Shown here: piece by piece, positions 1 to 5,001 of the stretch
Layout of the letters: each line of letters opens with the position of its first letter
Numbering within the stretch: the first letter of the stretch is position 1
DNA from: Clostridia bacterium
GTDB taxonomy: Bacteria > Bacillota > Clostridia > SK-Y3 > JACMMQ01
DNA length: 5,821 bases
Reading direction: 5' to 3'
NCBI GenBank assembly: GCA_014378955.1
Contig: JACMMQ010000019.1
Span: forward strand, 1-5,821
The notes under the pieces: model-generated
Database searches by the model: none
What the model saw: the letters and a program-made list of their open reading frames with translations, nothing else
Told to the model about the DNA's origin: nothing
Position numbers and translations under genes: made by a program

Positions 1-65
1 CAAAAGTACCGTCAGCGGAAAAAATCGATATTGATGCAAATGGCAAGATCAGTGGATTATTTTAG
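1..65 (+). CDS. C-terminal tail of an unidentified protein (5' truncated)
   Basis: Reading from base 3, the frame stays open to a TAG at 63-65 and encodes about 20 residues ending IDIDANGKISGLF. The stop overlaps the AGGAGG ribosome binding site of the next gene, tsaE (64-69). This tight end-to-start arrangement is typical of a co-transcribed upstream gene and is the main reason to believe the frame is real. The tail is too short to assign a family, and I see no motif in it. The other two forward frames do not have this stop-to-Shine-Dalgarno relationship. Confidence 0.6.
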   Translation, partial: KVPSAEKIDIDANGKISGLF

Positions 66-73
66 GAGGATTT

Positions 74-559
74 ATGCAACCGAACATAACTTGGCATACC
101 AATGATGCTGAACAAACTGTATGGTTAGCCAAAAGCATTGGCAAGCACCTGAAATCAGGTGACATCATATGCCTAGAGGGTGATTTGGGAGCAGGGAAGA
201 CCACCTTTGCACGTGGTATTGTCAACGCGTTTGGTAAGGTGAATTATGTTACCAGTCCCACCTTTACCATTGTCAACGAATATGACGGCATCATGCCTGT
301 GTACCATTTTGATATTTACCGTATTGAGGACAGCGATGAGCTGTTTGAAATGGGATTTTTTGAATATTTTGAGCGGAGAGGTATTATATTGATTGAATGG
401 GCGAGCAAACACTTGGATGCTTTACCCAGCAATCGATTTACCATCACCCTTCAAAAGGATACTTGCAATCTTGACGGACGCATCATTACAATGTCTGCAC
501 CTGATGGGATGAGCGACCGCATTGAGGGGTTACGTTTGCAGCTAAAGGAGAGTAATTAG
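74..559 (+). CDS. tsaE: TsaE, tRNA t6A biosynthesis ATPase
   Basis: A 161-residue P-loop ATPase of the TsaE (YjeE) family. It is needed with TsaB and TsaD to transfer the threonylcarbamoyl group onto A37 of ANN-decoding tRNAs in the cytoplasm. Visible motifs are a Walker A loop GDLGAGKT at residues 36-43, the family segment SPTFTIVNEY at 61-70, HFDIYR at 78-83, and the LIEWA motif at 106-110 with the characteristic Glu-Trp pair (E108, W109). The length fits the family (about 150-160). The ATG at 74 follows AGGAGG at 64-69 with a short 4-base gap, and no better in-frame start exists before the Walker A loop. The upstream gene's stop overlaps this ribosome binding site and tsaB starts one base past the stop, so the three are probably co-transcribed. 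Assignment is by motif recognition. Confidence 0.95.
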   Translation: MQPNITWHTNDAEQTVWLAKSIGKHLKSGDIICLEGDLGAGKTTFARGIVNAFGKVNYVTSPTFTIVNEYDGIMPVYHFDIYRIEDSDELFEMGFFEYFERRGIILIEWASKHLDALPSNRFTITLQKDTCNLDGRIITMSAPDGMSDRIEGLRLQLKESN

Positions 560-560
560 T

Positions 561-1265
561 TTGAAAGTATTAGCAATTGATACATCAGGTCAAGTGGCTG
601 CGGTCGCAATTATGGATGAGCAACTTCTGATTGCTGAATACACCATTCATCGAGATAAAACACATTCACAAATGTTGATGCCTATGATTGAGGTTGTTAT
701 GAAGGACAGCGGTCTCAATAGCTTTGATATGGATGCATTTGCCGTTTCGAATGGTCCAGGTTCATTTACAGGACTACGAATAGGCGTTGCCACCATCAAA
801 GCACTTGCACACGCAACGCAAAAGCCCGTCATAGCAGTTCCGACGCTAGAAGCCTTGGCTTTTAATATGGTGGGATATAGTGGCTTTGTGTGCCCTATTA
901 TGGACGCTCGACGTGGTCAGGCATATAATGCGGTTTGTCACATGCACGATGCTACTTATGAATTGATAGCGCCTAGTCGTGCAGTCGATATTGAACAGGT
1001 GATCGCTGAAATAAAACAACACAATCAAAAAACCATTTTTTTAGGGGATGGCGTACCAGTGTTTGGCGATCAAATCAAACAGCAATTGGGCGAGCTTGCC
1101 TCTTTTGCACCCCCTGCACTTTGTATGCAACGTGCAGCATCAGTTGCAGCATTGGCAATTATGCGATTTAATAACAATCAGACGCTCAATTATAGTGCTT
1201 TAGTGCCAGAATATTTGAGGAAATCCCAAGCTGAACGGGAATTGGATTTAAAAAATGTTAAATAG
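561..1265 (+). CDS. tsaB: TsaB, tRNA t6A biosynthesis partner of TsaD
   Basis: A 234-residue protein of the TsaB (YeaZ) family, an inactive ASKHA-fold paralogue that dimerises with TsaD and recruits TsaE in t6A synthesis. The N-terminus MKVLAIDTSG is the first strand of the fold. HSQMLMPMIE lies at 35-44, the signature GPGSFTGLRIG at 65-75, PIMDARRGQAY at 112-122 and a C-terminal LVPEYLRKSQAER at 214-226. The start is TTG at 561, one base after the tsaE stop, with AAAGGAG at 544-550 inside the end of tsaE and a 10-base gap. Length is typical (about 220-240). In many Firmicutes rimI and tsaD follow directly. Here the next gene is rpiB behind its own promoter, and no terminator hairpin is visible after the stop. 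Confidence 0.95.
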   Translation: MKVLAIDTSGQVAAVAIMDEQLLIAEYTIHRDKTHSQMLMPMIEVVMKDSGLNSFDMDAFAVSNGPGSFTGLRIGVATIKALAHATQKPVIAVPTLEALAFNMVGYSGFVCPIMDARRGQAYNAVCHMHDATYELIAPSRAVDIEQVIAEIKQHNQKTIFLGDGVPVFGDQIKQQLGELASFAPPALCMQRAASVAALAIMRFNNNQTLNYSALVPEYLRKSQAERELDLKNVK

Positions 1266-1287
1266 GAAAAATTTGTATAATTTTTCT

Positions 1288-1316
1288 TTGACATATTCGC
1301 ATTTTTTGTATACAAT
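1288..1316 (+). promoter_or_regulatory. Sigma-A promoter for rpiB-upp-dCMP deaminase unit
   Basis: A consensus -35 TTGACA (1288-1293) is followed after exactly 17 bases by TACAAT (1311-1316), in an AT-rich gap between tsaB and rpiB. The predicted transcript start, about 7 bases past the -10, falls near 1322-1324. That is on or just before the AAAGGAG ribosome binding site at 1321-1327, leaving a leader of only about a dozen bases before the ATG at 1335. The start position is inferred from the standard spacing, not measured. Confidence 0.8.
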
Positions 1317-1334
1317 ATTGAAAGGAGTTCGCAA

Positions 1335-1769
1335 ATGATTATTCTAGGTGCTGACCATGGCGGTTATATGTTAAAAGAGCATGTGAAAAGTGCTTTGTTA
1401 GAAAAAGGGGTCGAGGTGACCGATATTGGCATTTTTGAGGTGCACGCCGTTGATTATCCAGACGTCGCACAAGCAGTGTGTCAGGTCGTGCTTGAAAATG
1501 AGGACAATAAAGGCATATTGATCTGTGGGACAGGCATAGGCATATCAATGGCTGCAAATAAAGTTAACGGCATTCGCTGTGCACTATTAAGTGATTGCTA
1601 TTCAGCACGGATGGCGGCAGAGCACAACAATGCAAATGTCATTGCGCTGGGCGGACGTGTGTTAGGCGTTGACTTAGCCATGGAAATTGTCAATACATTT
1701 TTAGCCACTAAGTTTCAAGGCGAAAGACATCAAAAACGAGTAGACAAAATGCATGCATTAGAAATATAA
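1335..1769 (+). CDS. rpiB: RpiB, ribose 5-phosphate isomerase B
   Basis: A 144-residue RpiB/LacAB-family isomerase interconverting ribulose 5-phosphate and ribose 5-phosphate in the non-oxidative pentose phosphate pathway (cytoplasm). The N-terminal GADHGG (5-10) carries the substrate-binding Asp7-His8. VDYPDVA is at 39-45. [13 protein letters not shown] (64-76) holds the expected catalytic Cys64 and Thr66 in the anion-hole loop. H97 in [13 protein letters not shown] (96-108) matches the active-site His of the family. Length is normal (about 145-150). The close relatives LacA and LacB, and allose-specific forms, are alternatives, but a single-copy gene next to upp and away from sugar transport genes favours RpiB. 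AAAGGAG at 1321-1327 sets the ATG. It heads a transcription unit, and upp begins 13 bases after its stop. Confidence 0.93.
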   Translation: MIILGADHGGYMLKEHVKSALLEKGVEVTDIGIFEVHAVDYPDVAQAVCQVVLENEDNKGILICGTGIGISMAANKVNGIRCALLSDCYSARMAAEHNNANVIALGGRVLGVDLAMEIVNTFLATKFQGERHQKRVDKMHALEI

Positions 1770-1782
1770 AGGAGACATTAAC

Positions 1783-2424
1783 ATGCGACAATTTGGTAGC
1801 AATGTAAAGGTAATGGATCACCCATTGATTGTGCATAAAATATCGATGCTACGTGATATTAGCACGAGTATGAAGGAATTTCGTGAATTGGTTGAAGAAA
1901 TATCCATGCTCATGGGCTTTGAGGCTACGAGAGATTTACCATTGAAAGAGGTTGAAATAGAAACCCCAGTAGCCACTGCAAGAGCGCAAGTGATATCAGG
2001 CAAAAAACTGGCACTTGTACCCATTTTGCGTGCAGGCTTAGGGATGGTTGATGGCATGCTTTCTTTGTTGCCAGCAGCAAAGGTGGGGCATATCGGCTTG
2101 TTTCGTGACCCAGATACCTTGTTGCCAGTTGAATACTATTGTAAGCTACCAGAGGACTTGCATGAGCGTGATATCATCGTATTAGATCCTATGTTAGCAA
2201 CGGGCGGTTCTGCGAGTGCATCCATACAATTGCTCAAGAACAAAGGCGTAAAGAACATAAAACTCATGTGTATTTTAGCAGCGCCTGAGGGTATTCTAAA
2301 GGTTCAAACGGCGCATCCCGATGTTGAAATATTATGTGGTGCGGTGGATGAAAAAACGAATGAACACGGCTACATCATTCCAGGTCTGGGAGATGCAGGC
2401 GACCGTATGTTTGGCACGAAATAA
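1783..2424 (+). CDS. upp: Upp, uracil phosphoribosyltransferase
   Basis: A 213-residue type I phosphoribosyltransferase that makes UMP from uracil and PRPP (pyrimidine salvage, cytoplasm). [13 protein letters not shown] (79-91) is the family's conserved segment. The PRPP-binding loop is [13 protein letters not shown] (133-145), with the acidic residue and ATGG of the family. The C-terminal uracil-binding motif [13 protein letters not shown] (196-208) is intact and is followed by the typical FGTK ending. Length is close to the usual 208-210. The ribosome binding site AAAGGAG (1768-1774) overlaps the rpiB stop and sits 8 bases from the ATG, so translation of the two is probably linked. The pairing is sensible because RpiB makes the ribose 5-phosphate from which PRPP is built. 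Confidence 0.97.
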   Translation: MRQFGSNVKVMDHPLIVHKISMLRDISTSMKEFRELVEEISMLMGFEATRDLPLKEVEIETPVATARAQVISGKKLALVPILRAGLGMVDGMLSLLPAAKVGHIGLFRDPDTLLPVEYYCKLPEDLHERDIIVLDPMLATGGSASASIQLLKNKGVKNIKLMCILAAPEGILKVQTAHPDVEILCGAVDEKTNEHGYIIPGLGDAGDRMFGTK

Positions 2425-2443
2425 GAATTTACAAGTTTTTTAT

Positions 2444-2449
2444 AAGGAG
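2444..2449 (+). promoter_or_regulatory. Ribosome binding site fixing a TTG start for dCMP deaminase
   Basis: AAGGAG at 2444-2449 lies 8 bases before the TTG at 2458. A GTG at 2449 also opens the same frame, but its first base is the last G of this ribosome binding site, so it cannot use it. No other Shine-Dalgarno sequence stands upstream of that GTG at a workable distance. TTG at 2458 is therefore the better start. Confidence 0.85.
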
Positions 2450-2457
2450 TGATTATT

Positions 2458-2898
2458 TTGAGGCCATCTTGGGATGAATATTTCATGGAATTGGTTGAAC
2501 TCATTAAAACACGATCGACATGCTTGAGACGCCAAGTCGGGGCATTGATCGTAAGAGATCGTCTGATTTTAGCAACTGGGTATAACGGTGCGCCAGCAGG
2601 CTGTCAGCATTGCGTTGACATAGGCTGTATGCGTGAGCAAATGGGCATACCGTCAGGACAAAGACACGAGCTCTGCCGTGCCATTCATGCGGAGCAAAAT
2701 GCAATTGTGCAAGCCGCAACATCGGGGATAAGCATTGGCGGTGGTACGCTTTATTGTACCCATCAACCATGTGTGTTGTGTGCAAAAATGGTGATTAACG
2801 CTGGTATTAGACGTATTGTTTACCGTGGCGAATATCCAGATGAATTGTCCTTGCGCCTTTTAGAAGAGGCTGGTGTAGAACGTACGATTTTAGTATAG
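2458..2898 (+). CDS. comEB: Deoxycytidylate (dCMP) deaminase, ComEB-type
   Basis: A 146-residue zinc-dependent deaminase converting dCMP to dUMP, the precursor for thymidylate synthase. It opens [12 protein letters not shown], typical of the family. The nucleotide-binding GYNGAP is at 41-46. The catalytic zinc site is HAE (His77, Glu79 as proton shuttle) plus PCVLC (Cys105, Cys108). GYNGAP followed by a Cys-rich segment (Cys49, Cys52, Cys57) and then Cys73 just before HAE distinguishes dCMP deaminases from cytidine or tRNA adenosine deaminases. Together with Cys22 and His70 these could form a second, structural zinc site as in phage T4 dCMP deaminase. That last point is inference. It starts at TTG 2458 by its ribosome binding site, 33 bases after upp. 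In Bacillus the homologue is the second gene of the comE locus, but no competence genes are visible here, so a housekeeping role is more likely. Confidence 0.93.
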   Translation: MRPSWDEYFMELVELIKTRSTCLRRQVGALIVRDRLILATGYNGAPAGCQHCVDIGCMREQMGIPSGQRHELCRAIHAEQNAIVQAATSGISIGGGTLYCTHQPCVLCAKMVINAGIRRIVYRGEYPDELSLRLLEEAGVERTILV

Positions 2899-2922
2899 AG
2901 CGTATAAAATACCTGTCAGTAC

Positions 2923-2938
2923 GCGACATTTTTGTCGC
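2923..2938 (+). other. Small stem-loop between dCMP deaminase gene and membrane protein gene
   Basis: GCGACA at 2923-2928 and TGTCGC at 2933-2938 form a perfect 6-bp stem with a TTTT loop in the 72-base gap. What follows is CTGAAATAAAAA rather than a T run, so it is not a convincing terminator on either strand. It could modulate transcript stability or processing between the two genes, but nothing in the sequence proves a role. Confidence 0.45.
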
Positions 2939-2957
2939 CTGAAATAAAAATGAACAT

Positions 2958-2962
2958 GGAGG
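2958..2962 (+). promoter_or_regulatory. Ribosome binding site fixing the start of the small membrane protein
   Basis: GGAGG at 2958-2962 sits 8 bases before the ATG at 2971. The same frame is open further upstream (a TTG at 2932 and an internal ATG at 2950-2964), but those starts lack a Shine-Dalgarno sequence and the upstream part overlaps the 2923-2938 stem-loop. Confidence 0.85.
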
Positions 2963-2970
2963 AAAAACAC

Positions 2971-3270
2971 ATGCCTAATGATATCTGGTCACAAATATGG
3001 TTGCAATTACAGTTTTCTGCTTTGCAATCAGTCGTACAAACCTTGGTTATTGCAATTATTGTTATAATTGTAGCGTTGGCGATAAGACCTTTAGTGATTT
3101 GGTATTTCAAATTAAACGAAATTCCAGATGCATTAAGAGAATTAAACGCAACCTTGAACCAAGACGAATGCCTATGTGAAGATGATGATGAAGAATACTA
3201 CGAAGAAGATGAGTCTGAAGAAGTAGTGGAAGAACAGCCAAAAGAAGAAGTTACACAAGCAAAAGAATAA
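2971..3270 (+). CDS. Hypothetical small single-span membrane protein with acidic tail
   Basis: I do not recognise a family for this 99-residue protein. It has three visible parts. A short polar/aromatic N-terminus (residues 1-19) is rich in Trp, Gln and Leu. One hydrophobic span covers about residues 20-38, dominated by Ile and Val, and is followed by Arg39, a short aromatic stretch and Lys47. A tail from about residue 65 has 19 Asp/Glu among its last 35 residues, plus a Cys-Leu-Cys at 67-69 and a Tyr pair at 76-77. With basic residues only after the span and none before it, the positive-inside rule suggests an outside N-terminus and a cytoplasmic acidic tail (inference). It is the last gene of the rpiB unit and its stop is directly followed by the terminator. 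In some clostridia wecB or atpI sits in this position, but AtpI has two spans, so this does not fit it. The clear ribosome binding site and placement argue that it is real. Confidence 0.8.
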   Translation: MPNDIWSQIWLQLQFSALQSVVQTLVIAIIVIIVALAIRPLVIWYFKLNEIPDALRELNATLNQDECLCEDDDEEYYEEDESEEVVEEQPKEEVTQAKE

Positions 3271-3271
3271 G

Positions 3272-3326
3272 TATATTTGAAATAAAAGTCCCTGCACATT
3301 GTGCAGGGACTTTTATTTCAAATATA
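3272..3326 (+). terminator. Perfect 26-bp palindromic intrinsic terminator, possibly bidirectional
   Basis: The arms 3272-3297 and 3301-3326 are exact reverse complements (26 of 26) around a 3-base ATT loop. The GC-rich core is GTCCCTGCAC pairing with GTGCAGGGAC, and the outer part is AT-rich, giving CTTTTATTT after the core on the + strand and the mirror T tract on the - strand. It begins one base after the stop codon of the small membrane protein, and a G-T pair plus an A-T pair could extend it into that stop. It closes the rpiB unit just before the next promoter. The symmetry would let it work in both directions, although no opposing gene is visible here. Confidence 0.92.
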
Positions 3327-3339
3327 TTACATAATAATT

Positions 3340-3368
3340 TTGACTTTTTTAGTAGTTTGTGGTATAAT
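3340..3368 (+). promoter_or_regulatory. Strong extended -10 sigma-A promoter for carD
   Basis: A -35 TTGACT (3340-3345), a 17-base spacer and a perfect TATAAT (3363-3368) preceded by TGG (3360-3362), the extended -10 TGn element. The predicted start is near 3374-3376, giving a leader of about 55 bases before the carD ATG at 3430. It lies immediately after the terminator of the previous unit. Confidence 0.88.
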
Positions 3369-3414
3369 GAAATAAAATATGAGCGAAAATAATGACACTA
3401 AGCCGTTATTTTTC

Positions 3415-3420
3415 AGGAGG
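3415..3420 (+). promoter_or_regulatory. Ribosome binding site fixing the carD start
   Basis: AGGAGG at 3415-3420 lies 9 bases before the ATG at 3430. The same frame also opens at an ATG at 3379, only a few bases beyond the predicted transcript start and with no Shine-Dalgarno sequence. The residues that would be added do not look like the start of a CarD protein. Confidence 0.88.
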
Positions 3421-3429
3421 CATTTATTC

Positions 3430-3915
3430 ATGTTCAAAATCGGGGATAAAATTGTCTATCCGATGCATGGTGCAGGGGTCATTGAGTCAATTGAAGAGAA
3501 GGAAATACTCGGAACACGCCAGCAATATTACGTGATGAAGATGCCGATTGGTGAAATGAAGGTTATGATTCCACTTTCAAACGTTGCAGACATTGGCATT
3601 CGTGCTATCATAGATGCTGATGCCGCTGAAAATGTTATTCATTATTTCAAAACCATCACGACGTCCACGACAGCCAATTGGAACAAGCGCTATCGAGAAA
3701 ATATGATAAAGATTAAAAGTGGCGATATTGAGGAAGTTGCAATTGTCGTCAAGAATTTGATGCTTAGAGACCGGGAAAAGGGATTGTCCACAGGCGAGCG
3801 TAAAATGCTCAATAACGCAAAGCAGATTTTCTTGAGTGAGCTTTTATTAGCAAAAAACCAAGAGCCTTGCGTCTTAGAAGAGATGCTCGATGGTTTAATA
3901 AACATAGAAGAGTAA
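3430..3915 (+). CDS. carD: CarD/CdnL-family RNA polymerase-binding transcription regulator
   Basis: A 161-residue CarD_CdnL_TRCF-family protein, the usual length for this group. The N-terminus FKIGDKIVYPMHGAGVIESI (2-21) is the start of the Tudor-like RNA polymerase beta-subunit interaction domain shared with the TRCF repair ATPase, running to about residue 60. The remainder is the helical DNA-contacting domain. It includes NWNKRYRENM (83-92), whose Trp84 aligns by eye with the conserved Trp that contacts the upstream edge of the bubble in characterised CarD proteins, and RDREKGLSTGERKML (113-127). From the family, the role is to bind RNA polymerase and stabilise open promoter complexes. It appears to be a one-gene unit, with a strong promoter before it and a hairpin terminator after. 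A CarD gene close to ispD-ispF is familiar in clostridia. Confidence 0.93.
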   Translation: MFKIGDKIVYPMHGAGVIESIEEKEILGTRQQYYVMKMPIGEMKVMIPLSNVADIGIRAIIDADAAENVIHYFKTITTSTTANWNKRYRENMIKIKSGDIEEVAIVVKNLMLRDREKGLSTGERKMLNNAKQIFLSELLLAKNQEPCVLEEMLDGLINIEE

Positions 3916-3920
3916 CACTT

Positions 3921-3946
3921 AGGAACGGTCTTCCGTTCCTTTCTTC
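3921..3946 (+). terminator. Intrinsic terminator after carD
   Basis: AGGAACGG (3921-3928) and CCGTTCCT (3933-3940) form a perfect 8-bp stem with a TCTT loop, followed by TTCTTC, starting 5 bases after the carD stop. The T tract is interrupted, so some read-through toward ispD is plausible. No convincing promoter was found before ispD. Confidence 0.7.
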
Positions 3947-4012
3947 ACGTAAAGGAATTATTAACTTTTGTTATGTTATAAAAAATTTCAACTTTTGGCA
4001 CTGATGAAAACC

Positions 4013-4221
4013 TTACTTTCTTTTTCTATCGCAAAAAGAAAGTAACAAAGAAAAATACTCTTTGAGTGTTTGGATTTCGTTGTCTGCGGACAACGCCAAG
4101 GAACGCTGTCCCTTGACCCTGCAATTTTTTGAAAAAAATTGATTAAAACTTTGTTATAAAATCCCCAACTAAAGTTTTTGTCCCCTTTTTTCAAAAAGGG
4201 GCGGGCGTGGGCAGCGCCCAC
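4013..4221. repeat. Hairpin-packed intergenic element (eight stem-loops), probable dispersed repeat
   Basis: The roughly 310-base gap between the carD terminator and ispD holds no supportable gene. Instead, 209 bases are almost fully tiled by inverted repeats: 4013-4025 with 4033-4045 (13 bp), 4054-4060 with 4064-4070 (7 bp, one G-T), 4078-4084 with 4089-4095 (7 bp), 4097-4104 with 4108-4115 (8 positions, one mismatch), 4122-4130 with 4133-4141 (9 bp), 4145-4152 with 4171-4178 (8 bp, 18-base loop), 4182-4190 with 4193-4201 (9 bp), and 4207-4212 with 4216-4221 (6 bp, GC-rich). No stem is followed by a proper T run, so this is not a set of terminators. The GC-rich stretches differ from the AT-rich DNA around them. 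From memory, similar hairpin-rich intergenic sequences recur many times in some gut clostridial genomes, but I cannot check copy number here. A structured RNA or MITE-like element are the alternatives. Confidence 0.6.
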
Positions 4222-4254
4222 TTCGTTCCCCATTGCAGTTGAAGGAGAGATGAT

Positions 4255-5001
4255 ATGTTTGGGTGGCTTAAAAAGTTATTTGTAAAAAATTTTGGTGACA
4301 CTCAGCCGTATGTTACAACCATCGTTGTGGCAGGGGGCAAGGGCACAAGAATGGGTTCACCGCAAAATAAAGTGCTTGTAGAACTTGGAGATAAGCCTAT
4401 TTTGGCGCACGCACTTTTGGTATTTGAACAAAATACTGAGGTGGATGAAATTATTTTAGTTACAGCACAGAACGATATGATTGCTTGTCAAGATCTGGTA
4501 AAAGAATATAACATTGAAAAAGTTACCATCATTGTAACGGGTGGTGAAGAAAGACAGCAATCAGTCGAAAGAGGATTGCAAGAGGTTATTAAACAGTGTA
4601 AAATAGTTTTAGTGCATGATGGTGCTCGACCGCTTGTCACATCAAACGAGGTGTCTCGTGTGATTGCAGCGGCATGTGAGTTCGGTGCAGCAGCGATTGG
4701 CGCAAGGGTGAAGGATACCATTAAAATGGTTGATGGAGACTACTTTATTGTAGGCACAATGGATCGTAGCCAATTGTGGACGGTATTTACACCGCAAGCA
4801 TTTGACACCGACTTGTTACGAGAGGCGTATGAAAATGCACTGGTCAATAAAATTGAAGCGACCGATGATTGCATGTTAGTAGAAAAGCTAGGTAAACCGG
4901 TAAAAATGGTGAAAGGCTCATATTGCAATATTAAAATAACAACCCCAGAGGATTTGATTGCAGCAGAGGCATTCTTAACAGAGAGGGATGAGCTTAGTTG
5001 A
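4255..5001 (+). CDS. ispD: IspD, 2-C-methyl-D-erythritol 4-phosphate cytidylyltransferase
   Basis: A 248-residue IspD that makes CDP-methylerythritol from MEP and CTP, the third step of the MEP isoprenoid pathway. The CTP-binding AGGKGTRMG is at 26-34 with Lys39 after it. [13 protein letters not shown] is at 96-108, HDGARP at 121-126, Arg171 in DRSQLW (170-175), EATDDC at 201-206, and [10 protein letters not shown] at 225-234 with the expected Lys227. Typical members are 225-235 residues. Here the nucleotide-binding loop is preceded by about 20 extra residues beginning [13 protein letters not shown], which look like a short amphipathic helix. The usual QTPQ motif reads FTPQ (178-181). AAGGAG at 4242-4247 is 7 bases from the ATG, so the extension is supported by the ribosome binding site. 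No start with its own Shine-Dalgarno sequence is obvious nearer the core. The gene overlaps ispF by four bases. Confidence 0.95.
   Translation: MFGWLKKLFVKNFGDTQPYVTTIVVAGGKGTRMGSPQNKVLVELGDKPILAHALLVFEQNTEVDEIILVTAQNDMIACQDLVKEYNIEKVTIIVTGGEERQQSVERGLQEVIKQCKIVLVHDGARPLVTSNEVSRVIAAACEFGAAAIGARVKDTIKMVDGDYFIVGTMDRSQLWTVFTPQAFDTDLLREAYENALVNKIEATDDCMLVEKLGKPVKMVKGSYCNIKITTPEDLIAAEAFLTERDELS

Noticed and set aside
1276..1281. A second TATAAT upstream of rpiB
   Set aside because: No acceptable -35 lies 16-18 bases upstream, and the TTGACA/TACAAT pair just downstream is much better.
2449..2457. GTG at 2449 as start of dCMP deaminase
   Set aside because: The codon overlaps the only good ribosome binding site (2444-2449). 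TTG at 2458 has correct spacing and gives the family-typical N-terminus.
2504..2785. 93-codon open frame on the - strand within the dCMP deaminase gene
   Set aside because: It is antisense to a well-supported conserved gene, with no ribosome binding site and no recognisable motif.
3379..3429. ATG at 3379 as start of CarD
   Set aside because: It lies only a few bases beyond the predicted transcript start with no Shine-Dalgarno sequence. The ATG at 3430 has AGGAGG 9 bases upstream and matches the family start.
4113..4141. TTGACC as a possible -35 for ispD
   Set aside because: No -10-like sequence stands at 16-18 bases, and the T-T-G lies inside one of the hairpin stems.
3988..4233. 81-codon open frame on the - strand across the hairpin region
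   Set aside because: It simply reads through the inverted repeats, has no ribosome binding site at its ATG, low-complexity Lys/Phe/Ser content and no recognisable domain.
3987..4243. TTCAAC at 3987-3992 and GTTGAA at 4238-4243 as terminal inverted repeats of the hairpin element
   Set aside because: Six bases over a 250-base span is expected by chance, and no target duplication is visible beside them.
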